The notes: generated by a model not told the origin, from the sequence alone. Shown: positions 43,961-55,100, counted from the stretch's first letter. The stretch is 64,000 nt of DNA from CADEED01 sp043747875 (GCA_043747875.1 JAYTOI010000173.1:26204-90203), one strand, 5' to 3'. Program-made: numbers and translations.

Positions 43961-45601
43961 GTGCAACCAAAGCCAGGCATCGACTCCGCGCACCGGCGCG
44001 TCATCTTCGCGTCTTCGCTCGGCACCGTGTTCGAGTGGTACGACTTCTATCTCTACGGCTCGCTGATCGCGATCATCTCGAAGAAATTCTTCTCCGGCAT
44101 GAACGACACCACCGCGTTCATGTTCTCGCTGCTGGCGTTCGCCGCGGGCTTCTTCGTGCGCCCGTTCGGCGCGCTGGTGTTCGGCCGGCTGGGCGATCTC
44201 GTCGGCCGCAAGCACACCTTCCTCATCACCATCGTGATCATGGGCGCGTCCACCGCGCTGGTCGGCGTGCTGCCGAGCTACGAAACCATCGGCGTCGCGG
44301 CGCCCATCATCCTCATCCTGCTGCGGCTCGCGCAGGGCCTGGCGCTCGGCGGTGAATACGGCGGCGCGGCCACGTACGTGGCCGAACACGCGCCCGATGG
44401 CAAGCGCGGCCTCTACACGAGCTGGATCCAGACCACGGCCACGATGGGCCTGTTCCTGTCGCTGATCGTGATCCTCGCGTGTCGTTCGCTCATGAGTCCC
44501 GAATCGTTCGACTTGTACGGCTGGCGCATTCCCTTCCTGCTCTCGACGGTGCTGCTTGCGATCTCCGTGTACATCCGGCTGCAGCTCAACGAGTCGCCGG
44601 TGTTCGCGGAGATCAAGGCGGAGGGCAAGCTGTCGAAGGCGCCCCTGTCCGAGTCCTTCGGCCAGTGGAGCAACCTCAAGATCGTGCTGCTCGCCTTGTT
44701 AGGCGCGACCGCCGGCCAGGCGGTGGTGTGGTACGGCGGACAGTTTTACGCGCTGTTCTTCCTCGAGAAGATCCTGCAGGTCGACTCGAAGGCCGCGAAC
44801 CTCGTGATGGCGGCGGCACTGCTCATCGCCACGCCGTTCTTCGTGGTGTTCGGCGCGCTGTCGGACAAGATCGGCCGCAAGAAGATAGTGCTCGCGGGTT
44901 GTTTGCTGGCGGCGCTCACGTACTTCCCGATCTTCAAGGGCATCACGCACTTTGCGAATCCGGCGCTGGATGCGGCGGTGAACGCGTCGCCGGTGACTGT
45001 TGCATCCGACCCAGCGAATTGCAGCTTCCAGTTCGATCCCGTTGGCAAGAAGAAGTACACGAGCGGGTGCGATCTAGCAAAGGGAGCATTGGCGCGCATG
45101 GGAGTGTCGTATTCGAATGAGACCAGCGCCACCGGTCCCGATGCCTGGGTGAGAATTGGCAAAGAAGAGTTCAAGATCCTGAGCCTCGAAGGCATCTTGA
45201 CCGCTGCCGAGTACAAAAAGGCGCAGGACGGTGTTACGGCGCAGATCAAAACCGCGTTAACCGCGGCCGGCTATCCCGCGAAGGCGGACATGTCCGCGTT
45301 CAACTACCCGATGGTGATCCTGCTGCTGACGATCCTCGTCCTCTACGTGACCATGGTGTACGGCCCGATCGCCGCGTGGCTGGTGGAGCTCTTCCCTGCG
45401 CGCATCCGCTACACGTCGATGTCGCTGCCGTATCACATCGGCAATGGCTGGTTCGGCGGCTTCCTGCCGGTGACCTCGTTCGCCATCGTCGCGGCCACCG
45501 GCAACATCTACAACGGCCTGTGGTACCCCGTGATCGTCGCCGGCATCACCATCGTGGTCGGCGGACTGTTCCTGCGCGAGACGAAGGACGCCCCCGCCTG
45601 A
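43961..45601 (+). CDS. MHS family MFS transporter with large extracytoplasmic insert
   Basis: A 546-residue metabolite:H+ symporter-type MFS protein (ProP/KgtP-like group). Family marks: ASSLGTVFEWYDFYLYG at the first helix, GRLGDLVGRKHTFL, RLAQGLALGGEYGGAATYVAEH and the second GALSDKIGRKK loop. Between helices 8 and 9 there is an insert of about 120 residues (roughly residues 340-455), with two cysteines (ANCSFQFDP, SGCDLAKGAL) and a regulatory-domain look. It carries locally lower GC. The start is uncertain: GTG at 43961 is preceded by GGGGG; GTG 43955 and upstream ATGs are alternatives. Substrate unknown, probably a carboxylate or amino-acid derivative. Confidence 0.9.
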   Translation: MQPKPGIDSAHRRVIFASSLGTVFEWYDFYLYGSLIAIISKKFFSGMNDTTAFMFSLLAFAAGFFVRPFGALVFGRLGDLVGRKHTFLITIVIMGASTALVGVLPSYETIGVAAPIILILLRLAQGLALGGEYGGAATYVAEHAPDGKRGLYTSWIQTTATMGLFLSLIVILACRSLMSPESFDLYGWRIPFLLSTVLLAISVYIRLQLNESPVFAEIKAEGKLSKAPLSESFGQWSNLKIVLLALLGATAGQAVVWYGGQFYALFFLEKILQVDSKAANLVMAAALLIATPFFVVFGALSDKIGRKKIVLAGCLLAALTYFPIFKGITHFANPALDAAVNASPVTVASDPANCSFQFDPVGKKKYTSGCDLAKGALARMGVSYSNETSATGPDAWVRIGKEEFKILSLEGILTAAEYKKAQDGVTAQIKTALTAAGYPAKADMSAFNYPMVILLLTILVLYVTMVYGPIAAWLVELFPARIRYTSMSLPYHIGNGWFGGFLPVTSFAIVAATGNIYNGLWYPVIVAGITIVVGGLFLRETKDAPA

Positions 45602-45667
45602 GCCCTCGACAAGCGGCTCGCGGTGCGCTCAACATGTGGCCGGGAAGCTGGTTGAGGGGACAGAGGC

Positions 45668-47581
45668 ATGCTGCGTTTCAGACTGCGCGCGTCCGTGGCG
45701 GTTGGCTTGCTGGTCGCCGTGGCCGCGGGCGCGCACGCCGCGCCGCCACCGCTCGACGCGTTCTTCGGTGGCACGCAGATCCACTCGGTGTCGATGTCAC
45801 CGGACGGCAAACTACTGGCGATGATCGTCGGCAGCGACGACAAGATCTTCGTCGCGGTGAAGGATCGCGCCACGTCCGCGCCGGCGGTGCCGGTGCTCGC
45901 ACCCATCGACAAGGACAGCTTCAAGCCGAGCTGGTGCCGGTGGGCCAACAACGAGCGCATCGTCTGCAGCTTCATGGGCACCGAGCGCGACAAGTACATC
46001 GGCAAGGTGTTCGCAGTCACACGCCTGGTCGCCGTGAATCGCGACGGCAGCCAGCGCAAGCAGCTGCTGCAGAGTCAGTTCATGCCGAGCGGACAGCTGA
46101 ACGACCGCATCATCGACTGGACGCCCGACAAGCCGCGCAGCGTGCTGATCGAGCTGTACGACGGCCGTTCCACGCGCGTGCTCGAACTCGACGTCTACAG
46201 CGGTGGCACCGACCTCTACGAGAAAGGGTACGAGCACATCGGCTCGTTCGGCACGGACGGCCGCGGCAACGTGCGCCTCGGCTGGGGCGGCTACAACCTC
46301 GACAATTTCTACTACGCGCGCCTCGCAGGCGACAAGAAGTGGCGGCAGCTCGCCCGCGTCAAGGCGCTGACGACGGACCAGGCGTACCGGCCGATCGCGG
46401 TGATTCCGGGCACCAACTACGCCTATGCGCGCCGCGACCACGAGGGCCGCGGGGCGGTGTGGAAAATCGACCTCGCCGACCGGGAGGATCCACAGCTGGT
46501 GCTCGCGAGCTCGCGTGTCGACGTGCGCACCGTGTTCACGCCGGACGGGCGCCTGCTGGCGGTGTTGCCGGATACCGGCAACAAGGGTGCACTCTATCTG
46601 GAGCCCGCCGGCGAGTTGCTCGGCGAGGTGCTCGGCAAGCTGTTCAAGGGCAAGCAGTACTACATGGTCGACATGAGCACCGACCTCAAGGCCGTGGTGG
46701 TGTACTCCGAGAGCGATGTGAGCGCGCCCGAATACCACGTGCTCGACATGAGCGGTCCGCAGGCCAAACTACTGCGCGTGGGCTCGCGCCATCCGGCGCT
46801 CGACAAGTTCGAGCTCGCACCCACGGAATACCTCACATATCCGGCGCGCGACGGCACCCCCATCCCCGCGTTCCTCACGCGGCCCGTGGGCGAACGCACG
46901 GGGCCGCCGCCGCTCATCATCCTGCCGCACGGCGGCCCGTGGGCCCGCGACACCTGGGGTTTCGATTCGTGGGTGCAGATGCTGGCACGTGACGGCTACG
47001 CAGTGCTGCAGATGAACTATCGCGGCTCCGGCGGCTATGGCAGGAAGTGGCGCGATGCGTCGCTGAAAGACTGGGCCGGGCTGCCGTACTCCGACACCAT
47101 GGACGGGCTCGCATGGGCCATCGCGCAGGGGCATGGCGACCCGGCGCGCAGCTGCGTGGTGGGCGGCAGCTTCGGCGGTTATCTCGCGCTGCTCGCGGCC
47201 GTGCGTGACAGCGCGAAACTCAAGTGCGTAGTGAGCGTGGCCGGTGTCAGCGACCTGCGCGAACTCAACAGCGATTCGGAATATTTCACGAACTTTCAGA
47301 TTACGCGCGAGATGGTCGGCACCGATTCGGAGAAGCTCAAGGCGGGTTCACCGCGGCTGCACGCCGCCCACGTCATGGTGCCCGTCCTGCTGGTGCATGG
47401 GCGCGATGACTGGACAGTGGAGGCCGACCAGTCCGAGCTCATGGCCAAGGCGCTGCAGCACGAGAACAAGCGGTTCAAGATGGTGATGCTCGACGACGTC
47501 GACCATTACTTCCGCACGGCCCGATCGCAGCGACAGCTCTTCATCGCCATCGGTGATTTCCTGAAAGAGCAGCTGCAGTAG
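45668..47581 (+). CDS. S9 family peptidase (secreted prolyl oligopeptidase type)
   Basis: A 637-residue peptidase with a Sec signal peptide (RASVAVGLLVAVAAGAHAA). A beta-propeller occupies residues about 30-370 (HSVSMSPDGKLLAMIVG). The catalytic domain has LIILPHGGPWARD, MNYRGSGGYG, the nucleophile elbow GGSFGGY, and the Asp/His region VHGRDDWTV ... LDDVDHYF. All three catalytic positions are present. It stands 66 bases after the MHS transporter and just upstream of the TonB-dependent receptor, so it could process peptides taken up or released there. It is only distantly similar to the S9 enzyme at the left edge. Confidence 0.95.
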   Translation: MLRFRLRASVAVGLLVAVAAGAHAAPPPLDAFFGGTQIHSVSMSPDGKLLAMIVGSDDKIFVAVKDRATSAPAVPVLAPIDKDSFKPSWCRWANNERIVCSFMGTERDKYIGKVFAVTRLVAVNRDGSQRKQLLQSQFMPSGQLNDRIIDWTPDKPRSVLIELYDGRSTRVLELDVYSGGTDLYEKGYEHIGSFGTDGRGNVRLGWGGYNLDNFYYARLAGDKKWRQLARVKALTTDQAYRPIAVIPGTNYAYARRDHEGRGAVWKIDLADREDPQLVLASSRVDVRTVFTPDGRLLAVLPDTGNKGALYLEPAGELLGEVLGKLFKGKQYYMVDMSTDLKAVVVYSESDVSAPEYHVLDMSGPQAKLLRVGSRHPALDKFELAPTEYLTYPARDGTPIPAFLTRPVGERTGPPPLIILPHGGPWARDTWGFDSWVQMLARDGYAVLQMNYRGSGGYGRKWRDASLKDWAGLPYSDTMDGLAWAIAQGHGDPARSCVVGGSFGGYLALLAAVRDSAKLKCVVSVAGVSDLRELNSDSEYFTNFQITREMVGTDSEKLKAGSPRLHAAHVMVPVLLVHGRDDWTVEADQSELMAKALQHENKRFKMVMLDDVDHYFRTARSQRQLFIAIGDFLKEQLQ

Positions 47582-47802
47582 CCGCAGCGCGCCGGCAGTC
47601 CGCCGGGTCGTCCCGCGTGCGGCGGTTTTCCTGGCGGCGCCGATGTTGCGTGCGAGCACACACGCAATCCCGGGCGAACAACCCGCTTGCGGACATTCGC
47701 GCCTTTTCCGCTACACTCCGCGCGATCAGTGCGGAGCCGCGAAGGATCGCCACCCTGCTTGCGCGTGCGGCCGCTCGAACAATCATCATCAGGAGAGGTC
47801 GC

Positions 47803-50199
47803 ATGAAATCATGGATTGGTCGCGGCACGGCCGTGCTGTGCATCTTCACTCCATTGGCCGTCAGCGCGCAGAACGCGACCCCGAGTGCCGACAAGACCGA
47901 CGACGAAGTCATCGACGAAGTGCTGGTCACGGCGACGAAACGCGCCACCACGCTGCAGGAAGTCCCGTTCTCGGTCGCGGCGCTCACCGCGGAAGATCTC
48001 AGGGAATCGGGCGCCACCAACATCGTCGATGTCGCGCGCAATGTCCCCGGCCTGTACATCGCCGATCTCGGCCCGGGCCAGAGCCAGGTCGCCATCCGCG
48101 GCATCAGCGCGGGACAGGTCATCCGCGATCAGCCGGGCGTCAAGGAATCCGTCGGCATCTATCTGGATGAGTCGCCCATCTCCGTCGCGCTGTTCACTCC
48201 CGATCTCGACCTCTACGACCTCGACCGTATCGAAGTGTTGCGCGGTCCTCAGGGCACTTTGTTTGGTGCCGGTTCCAGCTCGGGCACCGTGCGCTACATC
48301 ACCGCGCAACCCAACATCGGCGAAACGGGCGGCTCGCTCGATTTCACCTTGACCACCGTCACCGACGGCGAGGTCGGCGGCGACCTGCGCAGCGCGTTCA
48401 ACGTTCCGCTGGGCGAAAAAGCCGCGATGCGCGCGGTCGCCTATCGCAGCGAGCTGCCGGGCTTCCTCGACTCGTACTACCCGGGCCGTGACCGGCAGGA
48501 AGACGTCAACGGCGGCTCGCGCACGGGCGGACGCCTCGCGTTTCGCTTCGAGCCCAGCGAAAACGTCACGCTCACGCCGCGCGTCGTGTACCAGAAGCTC
48601 GAGACGGACGGCTATCCGCGCATCGACTTCTTCAACATCCTCGGCAACACGTACACCACGACGCAGCCGCAGGTCGATCCGGGCGAGCGCGGCCAGGTCA
48701 CGCAGCTGCGCGAGGGACTCACCGACGAGTTCACCATGGGCGACGTCAAGCTGGAGTTCGGCTTCGGCGACCTCGGCCTTACTAGTGTCACCACCTACAT
48801 CGACCGCCAGGTGCAGGTGCTGCGCGACGCCAGCCAGCTCACGGGCAGCGTCACGCAGGACGTGGGTGGCACGGCCGCGCAGGTGCGGTTGAATTCGCCG
48901 CTCATCGACGACACCGACCTGCAGGTGCTCAGCCAGGAATTGCGGATCGCCTCGACGGGCGAGGGCGCATTCCAGTGGTTGGCCGGCGCGTTCTACCAGA
49001 CCGCGGATCGCGACTATGCGCAGACGCTGCCGACGCCGGGCTACGACGCCATCCTGCCGCGCGGCACGGGCGCACCCGTGGACACGCCTTACTACTCGCG
49101 GCTGTCGTACGACTTCACGCAGTTCGCGTTGTTCGGCGAGGCGACGTACAAGTTCAACGCGCAGTGGCAGCTCACGGGCGGTCTGCGCTACTACAATTTC
49201 GACGAGGACCGTGTCATCACCATCGCGGGGGCGTTCGCGGATCTGCCGCACTTCGACGAGCTCGGCACCACCAGCTCGGATGGCATCTCGCCGCGCGTCA
49301 TCCTCGCGTTCGCCCCGAACAGAGACCTGCAGTTCACCGCACAGGTCGCGAAAGGCTTCCGCCTCGGCGGCATCAACGATCCGCTGAACGCGACGCTGTG
49401 CCAGGGCAACGACCTGCAAATCTACGGCGGCCATCCCACCTGGGACGACGAGAAGGTCACCAACTTCGAGCTCGGTGCGAAGACCAGGCTCGCCGAAGGG
49501 CGCGTGACGTTCAACACCTCGGTGTTCATGAGCAAGATCGACGGCCTGCAGGTGGTCGCGGACGCGGGCTCCTGCTCATCGCGCATCATCCTCAATGCCG
49601 ACGCCGAGTCGAAGGGCGCGGAAGTCGAGTTGTTCGTGCGGCCCGACGAGCATTGGGACCTGGGCTTGTCCGCGACGTACGCAGACGCCGAGATCACCGA
49701 GTCGCAGTTGATTCCGCTCACCACGTCGCCGATCGGCGGCATCCGGGATGGCAATCGACTGCCGACGTCGCCGAAGCTGCAGGCGGTGGCCACGCTGGCG
49801 TACAACTGGGCGTTCTCGTCGTCGCTCGAGAGCTACGTGCGGTTCACCCTGCAGCACGTGGGCTCGTCGTTCACGCAGCTCGCCGACCAGGAGGCGAACT
49901 TCGGAGTCATTTCCAACTCCGCCACACGGCCGCCGGGTTCCGCGCGGCTCATCGCAGGCTTCGGCGCAATTGCGGCCAATACGACCATCGAGTTCGATCC
50001 GGAGCTGCCGGAATACGACATCGCAAACCTGCGTTGGGGCGTGCGCGCGGATCGCTGGGAAGCGGGCCTGTTCATCAACAATCTGTTCGATGAGCGTGCC
50101 TTCCTGTCGGTGGACCGCGAACGTGGCCGCAGCGCGCGCGTGGGCTTCCTCACCAACCAGCCGCGTACCGTTGGTATGAACTTCCGCATGAACTTCTGA
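47803..50199 (+). CDS. TonB-dependent outer-membrane receptor
   Basis: A 798-residue beta-barrel transporter. The signal peptide is MKSWIGRGTAVLCIFTPLAVS. TonB box-like DEVLVTATKR is followed by a plug domain (TLQEVPFSVAALTAEDLRES, IEVLRGPQGTLFGAGSSSG). The barrel ends with the usual aromatic residue (TVGMNFRMNF). AGGAGAGG at 47791-47798 is a strong ribosome binding site. The ligand cannot be inferred; the plug sequence resembles the Caulobacter/Sphingomonas-type receptors that import sugars, polyphenols or siderophores. The 221 bases upstream separate it from the S9 peptidase and should hold its own promoter. Confidence 0.96.
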   Translation: MKSWIGRGTAVLCIFTPLAVSAQNATPSADKTDDEVIDEVLVTATKRATTLQEVPFSVAALTAEDLRESGATNIVDVARNVPGLYIADLGPGQSQVAIRGISAGQVIRDQPGVKESVGIYLDESPISVALFTPDLDLYDLDRIEVLRGPQGTLFGAGSSSGTVRYITAQPNIGETGGSLDFTLTTVTDGEVGGDLRSAFNVPLGEKAAMRAVAYRSELPGFLDSYYPGRDRQEDVNGGSRTGGRLAFRFEPSENVTLTPRVVYQKLETDGYPRIDFFNILGNTYTTTQPQVDPGERGQVTQLREGLTDEFTMGDVKLEFGFGDLGLTSVTTYIDRQVQVLRDASQLTGSVTQDVGGTAAQVRLNSPLIDDTDLQVLSQELRIASTGEGAFQWLAGAFYQTADRDYAQTLPTPGYDAILPRGTGAPVDTPYYSRLSYDFTQFALFGEATYKFNAQWQLTGGLRYYNFDEDRVITIAGAFADLPHFDELGTTSSDGISPRVILAFAPNRDLQFTAQVAKGFRLGGINDPLNATLCQGNDLQIYGGHPTWDDEKVTNFELGAKTRLAEGRVTFNTSVFMSKIDGLQVVADAGSCSSRIILNADAESKGAEVELFVRPDEHWDLGLSATYADAEITESQLIPLTTSPIGGIRDGNRLPTSPKLQAVATLAYNWAFSSSLESYVRFTLQHVGSSFTQLADQEANFGVISNSATRPPGSARLIAGFGAIAANTTIEFDPELPEYDIANLRWGVRADRWEAGLFINNLFDERAFLSVDRERGRSARVGFLTNQPRTVGMNFRMNF

Positions 50200-50207
50200 T
50201 CGAGGTC

Positions 50208-50244
50208 GAGAGCCGGCGGCGCGGGATACCGCTCCGCCGGCCTC
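50208..50244. terminator. Candidate bidirectional terminator hairpin
   Basis: The left arm GAGAGCCGGCGG and right arm CCGCCGGCCTC pair over 11 bases with one bulge around a 14-base loop. It lies between the convergent TonB-dependent receptor gene (ends 50199) and the minus-strand membrane protein gene (stop at 50243-50245). It lacks a T-run. Confidence 0.45.
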
Positions 50245-50665
50245 AGGTGTTCGCAGTGATCGCGAACATGGGCCAATAGAGCGCGCAGATCCCGAGCACC
50301 ACCGCTACCGCGAACAACGCGGTGAAGCCGTACACGGCGAGCTTCATGCGGCGCAACTCGGTCTGAGTGATGTTCCAGCGCACCAGGGTCCAGGCCGCAA
50401 TCAGGCCGCCCACCCATACGAACACCCACCAGAGGCGCGGATTCGCGAGTACCAATCGGGTACCCGCGTGTGCATTCACGGAGAAGACGCCGAAAACCTT
50501 CGCAAACTGCGGCAGCACCGCGGGCACGCCCTTGGCCATGAGCACGGCGGCGCCAGTCTGGAGCACGGCGGTGCAGAGCAGGCCGAGGGGGCGCGGCTCG
50601 AGTCGCCGGCTGTGACTATCGGAGACGAGGGCCGTTGGCGGTTCGAGAGGATTTGCCTGATTCAT
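50243..50665 (-). CDS. Small membrane protein of unknown function
   Basis: A 140-residue protein with three hydrophobic segments: PLGLLCTAVLQTGAAVLM, LWWVFVWVGGLIAAWTLV, LAVYGFTALFAVAVVLGICA. The polar part between the first two (AKVFGVFSVNAHAGTR) is probably outside. No family is recognised. The frame is open far upstream through the flavoprotein gene, but only the part from the ATG at 50665 is membrane-protein-like. It lies downstream of the flavoprotein with a 131-base gap. Confidence 0.7.
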   Translation of the reverse strand: MNQANPLEPPTALVSDSHSRRLEPRPLGLLCTAVLQTGAAVLMAKGVPAVLPQFAKVFGVFSVNAHAGTRLVLANPRLWWVFVWVGGLIAAWTLVRWNITQTELRRMKLAVYGFTALFAVAVVLGICALYWPMFAITANT

Positions 50666-50796
50666 GAATTGGTGTACGGATGAGTGAAGACCAGCAAGTA
50701 GACCGCATTCGGCGCAAAATGCCCAACCACGGCGATCGATGCGTCGCGAACGTAGATAGGCCCCGCCGCGATCCAGCCCCGCCGGCGTGGCGCAGA

Positions 50797-52110
50797 TCAA
50801 TGCACCGCGCGGTTCTGCCGCTCCGCCTTGGCCGCGAGGCTGAACCGGGGTTCCGGCTTGCGGAGCCTGGCCGTGAGCAGCTCCGCGGCGTAACGTCCCA
50901 CCTCCGGTCCGTGCTTGAAGCCGTGCCCCGAGCCCGCGCCCACGAGCAAGATATTCGACGCCGCGGGATGCAGGTCGATGAGCAGGTCGCCGTTGCTGCT
51001 GTTCTCGTACTGACAAACGCGCTCTTCGTTGAGCTGCGCGCCCGCCAGCGCGGGGAATCGTCTGGCTAGATAGGCTCGTGCATCCGCCAGTCCGCCAGGC
51101 GAGGCCTGGCGGTCGCCGCGATCCGGATCGATGGGCGGACCATGCTGGTCGTGCGCCACCTTGAATCCGCGGCCTTCCAGGTCCGGCATTCCATAGAAGA
51201 TGTCGCCATTGTTGAAATCCGCCCAGCCGGGCAGGGCGCCGCCGGCAAAACGCGCATCGCCCGCGGGCGTCGCGAAGAAGAACACTTCCTGCCGCGTGGG
51301 AAAAATGCGTGGCCCCAACAAGCGCGGAAACACCTTCGGCAGCCATGGACCGCAGGCGAACACGTAGTTGGCCGCGGAGACCTTCGAGCCATCGGCCAGC
51401 TCGAGCTCGCCCAGCGCCTTCTGCGCCGCCGCCTCGGGCGGCTTCACGGCGGCCACGCGATACTCACCACCGGCCTTCACGAACTGCTTCACCAGCGTCT
51501 GCACCGCCCGCCGCGCCATCAACACGCCGAACTGGGGCTCGAACAATCCAACCTCGGTGTCCTGCCACTGCGCCTGCGGCCAGCGTTGTTCGAGATCCGC
51601 GCGTGCCAGCTCGAGCGTGGGTAGTTTGAGGCGCCGGTGTACTTCGAGCGACTGATCGACGTACGCCTCGCGCCTGCCGAAGAAGAACAGCACGCCGATC
51701 GAATGGAACACGGGCAGCCCGGCCAAGTCCGACAGCCACTTCCACTGCGGCAGCGAATCGAACGCCAGGCGGGTGTACACCTCGTCGGCGCCGTACGACC
51801 CGCGCGTCAGCCGCGACTCTCCGCCCGACGACGCGCGCGCATGCGCGGCGCCGAACGCATCGAGCAGCAGCACGCGCTGACCGGCCCGGCGCAGGTGCCA
51901 CGCGGTCCACGCGCCGAACACGCCGGCCCCGACGACGATGGAATCCCAGCTCGCGCTCTTGTTAGCCATCTTGCCCTCACCTCGCGCGCCGGCCGCGACG
52001 CCCGCGGCGAGCGCGCTCGCGATGACCTTGCGCCGCGAAACCTTCAAAGGTGCTCGCCCGTCGGTGTTTCGATCAGGTCCATGATGCCGCGAAGCTATCA
52101 CAGGTCTCAT
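50797..52110 (-). CDS. FAD-dependent oxidoreductase, N-methyltryptophan/sarcosine oxidase-like, Tat signal
   Basis: A 437-residue flavoprotein of the monomeric sarcosine/N-methyl-L-tryptophan oxidase family, which oxidises N-methyl amino acids to imine and peroxide. The Tat signal peptide is SRRKVIASALAAGVAAG. The FAD-binding loop is VVGAGVFGAWTAWHL. The covalent-flavin cysteine is expected in RVCQYENSSNGDLLI, and the C-terminal GSGHGFKHGPEVGRYAAELL is the family's FAD cap. Possible starts are the ATG at 52110 (used), ATG 52131 and TTG 52047, which would put SRRK right at the N-terminus. A periplasmic location is unusual for this family, whose members are mostly cytoplasmic. Confidence 0.88.
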   Translation of the reverse strand: MRPVIASRHHGPDRNTDGRAPLKVSRRKVIASALAAGVAAGARGEGKMANKSASWDSIVVGAGVFGAWTAWHLRRAGQRVLLLDAFGAAHARASSGGESRLTRGSYGADEVYTRLAFDSLPQWKWLSDLAGLPVFHSIGVLFFFGRREAYVDQSLEVHRRLKLPTLELARADLEQRWPQAQWQDTEVGLFEPQFGVLMARRAVQTLVKQFVKAGGEYRVAAVKPPEAAAQKALGELELADGSKVSAANYVFACGPWLPKVFPRLLGPRIFPTRQEVFFFATPAGDARFAGGALPGWADFNNGDIFYGMPDLEGRGFKVAHDQHGPPIDPDRGDRQASPGGLADARAYLARRFPALAGAQLNEERVCQYENSSNGDLLIDLHPAASNILLVGAGSGHGFKHGPEVGRYAAELLTARLRKPEPRFSLAAKAERQNRAVH

Positions 52111-52196
52111 TGGCAGCTCTTGCGCACTCACGGGATTCCCCGCACGGATCGAACTGCCGTAGGCTGTGTCCCGGGAAAAGGCAGCGGAGACACGAA

Positions 52197-55100
52197 ATGT
52201 TCAGGGAGCGGGGCAGGTGGGGTGCGCGCGCGCGCCTGAGTTGGGCGTGCGTTGCGATCGTGCTCGTGTCGTGCTCGCCGCAACCGCGGTCGGCCATCGA
52301 TGGCGTCGCCGTCTTCGACGACTTCATCACGCTCGAACGCGGCACCGCTCGCGATACGGCCCGCCGGGAATTCACCGCATCCGCGGACGCCACGTTCGTC
52401 GGCGTCCTCGTGGAAGACGACGTCGAGGTGCAGCTCCAGATCGAACGGCTGGGCAGCGGCGAGAAGCCGCTCGCGTCCGTGGTGGTGGAATCCCGCATGG
52501 ACGGCGAAGGCATCGAAGTAGCGGCGCTCGACGTCAAACGCGGCGAGCGCCTCCTCGTGAAGCTCGAAGGTCCCCAGGATTTCGAAATGCCCGGGCGCAT
52601 CCGCCTGAAACTGCTGCGCTACGATGCCAGCATCGCGTCGCCGCCGGTGCGCGCGCGCGTTCAGGCGCTGCGCGATTGGACTGCCGCCACGGCTTCCGAC
52701 ATGTCTGCCGACGGCATGCGGGCCACCGGCTATGGCAGTTTCGATGCGGCGCTCGCCCACCTCGAATCGCCCGATGGCGATCCAAACCTTGCCGCCTGGG
52801 CACGCCTGGTGCGTGCCACGGCCAGTCATGCCTTCTCCATCGACCAGAAGGCGTCGCTCGCCGATGCGCGCCGGGCGACCCAGACTTTCTCGAAGCTCGG
52901 CGACGCACGCAACACCGCGCGGGCGCGATTCGCGGCCGCATTGGCACTCCTCGAGATTTCGACCGACGCCAAGTCGACGGATCCCAAGCCCGCGGATGCA
53001 ATGCGCGAATCCATGGCCACGCTGCGCGAGCTGGAGGGCGATGCGTCGCTGTCCCCGCGCGAGCGCGCGCGCAACACCGCGTACCTGGGCATCAATTTTT
53101 ACTACGAGAAGGATTTTCCCGAGACGATACGCCTCACCCAGAAATCACTCGAGGCCTTCCGCGCCATCGGCGACCGCGATGGCATTCGCACCTCGCTGGC
53201 CAACCTGGGCGTGTACGCGGGCGAAACGGGCGACTGGCAGGAATCCGCGCGCGTGTTCGACGAGTTGTTGCCGCGCGTCGGCGAGCTGCAATTGCCCGAG
53301 CGGCGCCTGGCCTACATCGACAACGACGCGTATGCCCACATGTCTTCGGGCAACACCGATGTCGCCGTCGAACTCTACCTGCGCGTACTGAAGGAGGCGC
53401 GCGAGTACAAACTACCCTGGTACGAAGCACGCGCCCTGGAAGGGCTGGGACGTTCGTATTGGGAGCGCGGCGATCTCGCGCAAGGTGCCGTCTACATCGA
53501 AGAAGGCGGCAAGGTGCGGCGCAAGCTCGACGATCCCGGTGGATTGATGGTCAACAAGAGCATGGCCGGTTCGATTGCCCGTGACTCCGGCGATCCCCGG
53601 AAGGCTTTGCCGCTGCATCGCGAAGCATTGACGATGGCCGTCACCAATGATGCACGCATGCGCGGGATGGCGAATGTCGCGCGCGACCTTGCCGCCGCGG
53701 GGGAATTCTACCAGGCGGTGGCGACGTATCGCGAAGCGCTGGCGTTGCCCCAGTCGCAGGCGATTCCCTGGAGGATTCGCAGCGTCGGGCTCTATCTAGC
53801 CGAATCGCTGCTGGCACGGAAGGGCCGCAACCCACGGGATGTGGATGAGGCGTTGTCGCTGGCGCAAACAGGACTCGAGGGCGCCGTCGCCGATGGCGAC
53901 ATCTCGCAGGAACTGACGGCGCGTAAAGTGCTGGCACAGGCGCGCGCGGCGCGTGGTGACATCGCCGAGGCGCGGCGCGAATATGAAAGCGCCATCGCGC
54001 TCATCTTTCGCTATCGCGCCATGACCGCGAGCGCGGAGCAGCAGGCTGTCACGCTGACGCGATTGCAGGACACCTTCCGCGGCTACACGGATCTGCTGAT
54101 GCGCAAAGTGGTCGAGCGCGGCCCGGGCAAAATGCTGCCGGCCGGCGACGACGAGACCAATGCGCTGCGGGTGCTGGAGTCGGCGCGGGTGATCGGCTTC
54201 GATGCGGTGCGTCTCGCGCGGGTCGACGCCGCCACGCAGAACCAGATCGACCAACTGCTGGCCAGGATGGCCACCAAACGCGTGGCATTGGCCGGGCAGC
54301 TCGACCGCCCGAATTCCTCCGCCGCGGCCGTCGCCGCGCTGAAGCTGGAAATCGCCGACTTGCGCGCGCGGATCGATACCGAAGGCGCGCGCGGCAATTC
54401 CGCGAAGGCGGGCGACCGTCTGCCGCCGGATGTCACGCGACCGTGGCCGGCGATCGCGGCCGGGGTCACGCAGCTCTCGTACGCGCTGGGCGCGCGGAAC
54501 GCCTATCTATGGGTGCGCGACGCGGCCGGAATCCGCGTCACGGTGCTCGCGCCGTCTCCATCGTCCATCGAGCGTGAGATCGATCGCCTCGCGCCGCTCC
54601 TGCGCGCAACGTCGGCCGTCGACAGCGCGAAAGACCTGGAGCGCATTTCGAGCTGGCTGCTGCCGAAGGACGCGCTGGCGATCGGATCGACGCGTCTCGA
54701 GATCGTCGCCGAAGGAAAGATCGCCTCCGTGCCGTTCGCCGCGCTGATCGCTCCGGGCAGTCCTGCGCGACGCCTCGCGCAGTCCCATTCGATCGTGATG
54801 ATCGGCTCCATCCTCGACGGCCAGAACGGCGGCACCGCGGCCGGCGCGCATGCCGTGCGGCTCGTGCTGCTCGAAGCCGGCAACGGCCTCGCCGCCGCGC
54901 GCGGTACGCGCGCCGTGTTCCCATCGCTGGCGTCCACGCGTTCCGAGGCGCGCGCAATCGTGGCGTTGTTCGAGCGCGGCGCGCCCGCCTCCGGCATCAA
55001 ACTACTTTCCGGAGCCGGCGGCAGCTCCGAGGCGGTGAAGGCGGCCTGGACGCAGGGCGCGGGCGTGTTCCATTTCGCGACCCATGGCCTCGCCGACCTG

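Noticed and set aside
47809..49434. Minus-strand open frame of 541 codons
   Set aside because: Shadow of the TonB-dependent receptor, which has a clear plug and barrel.
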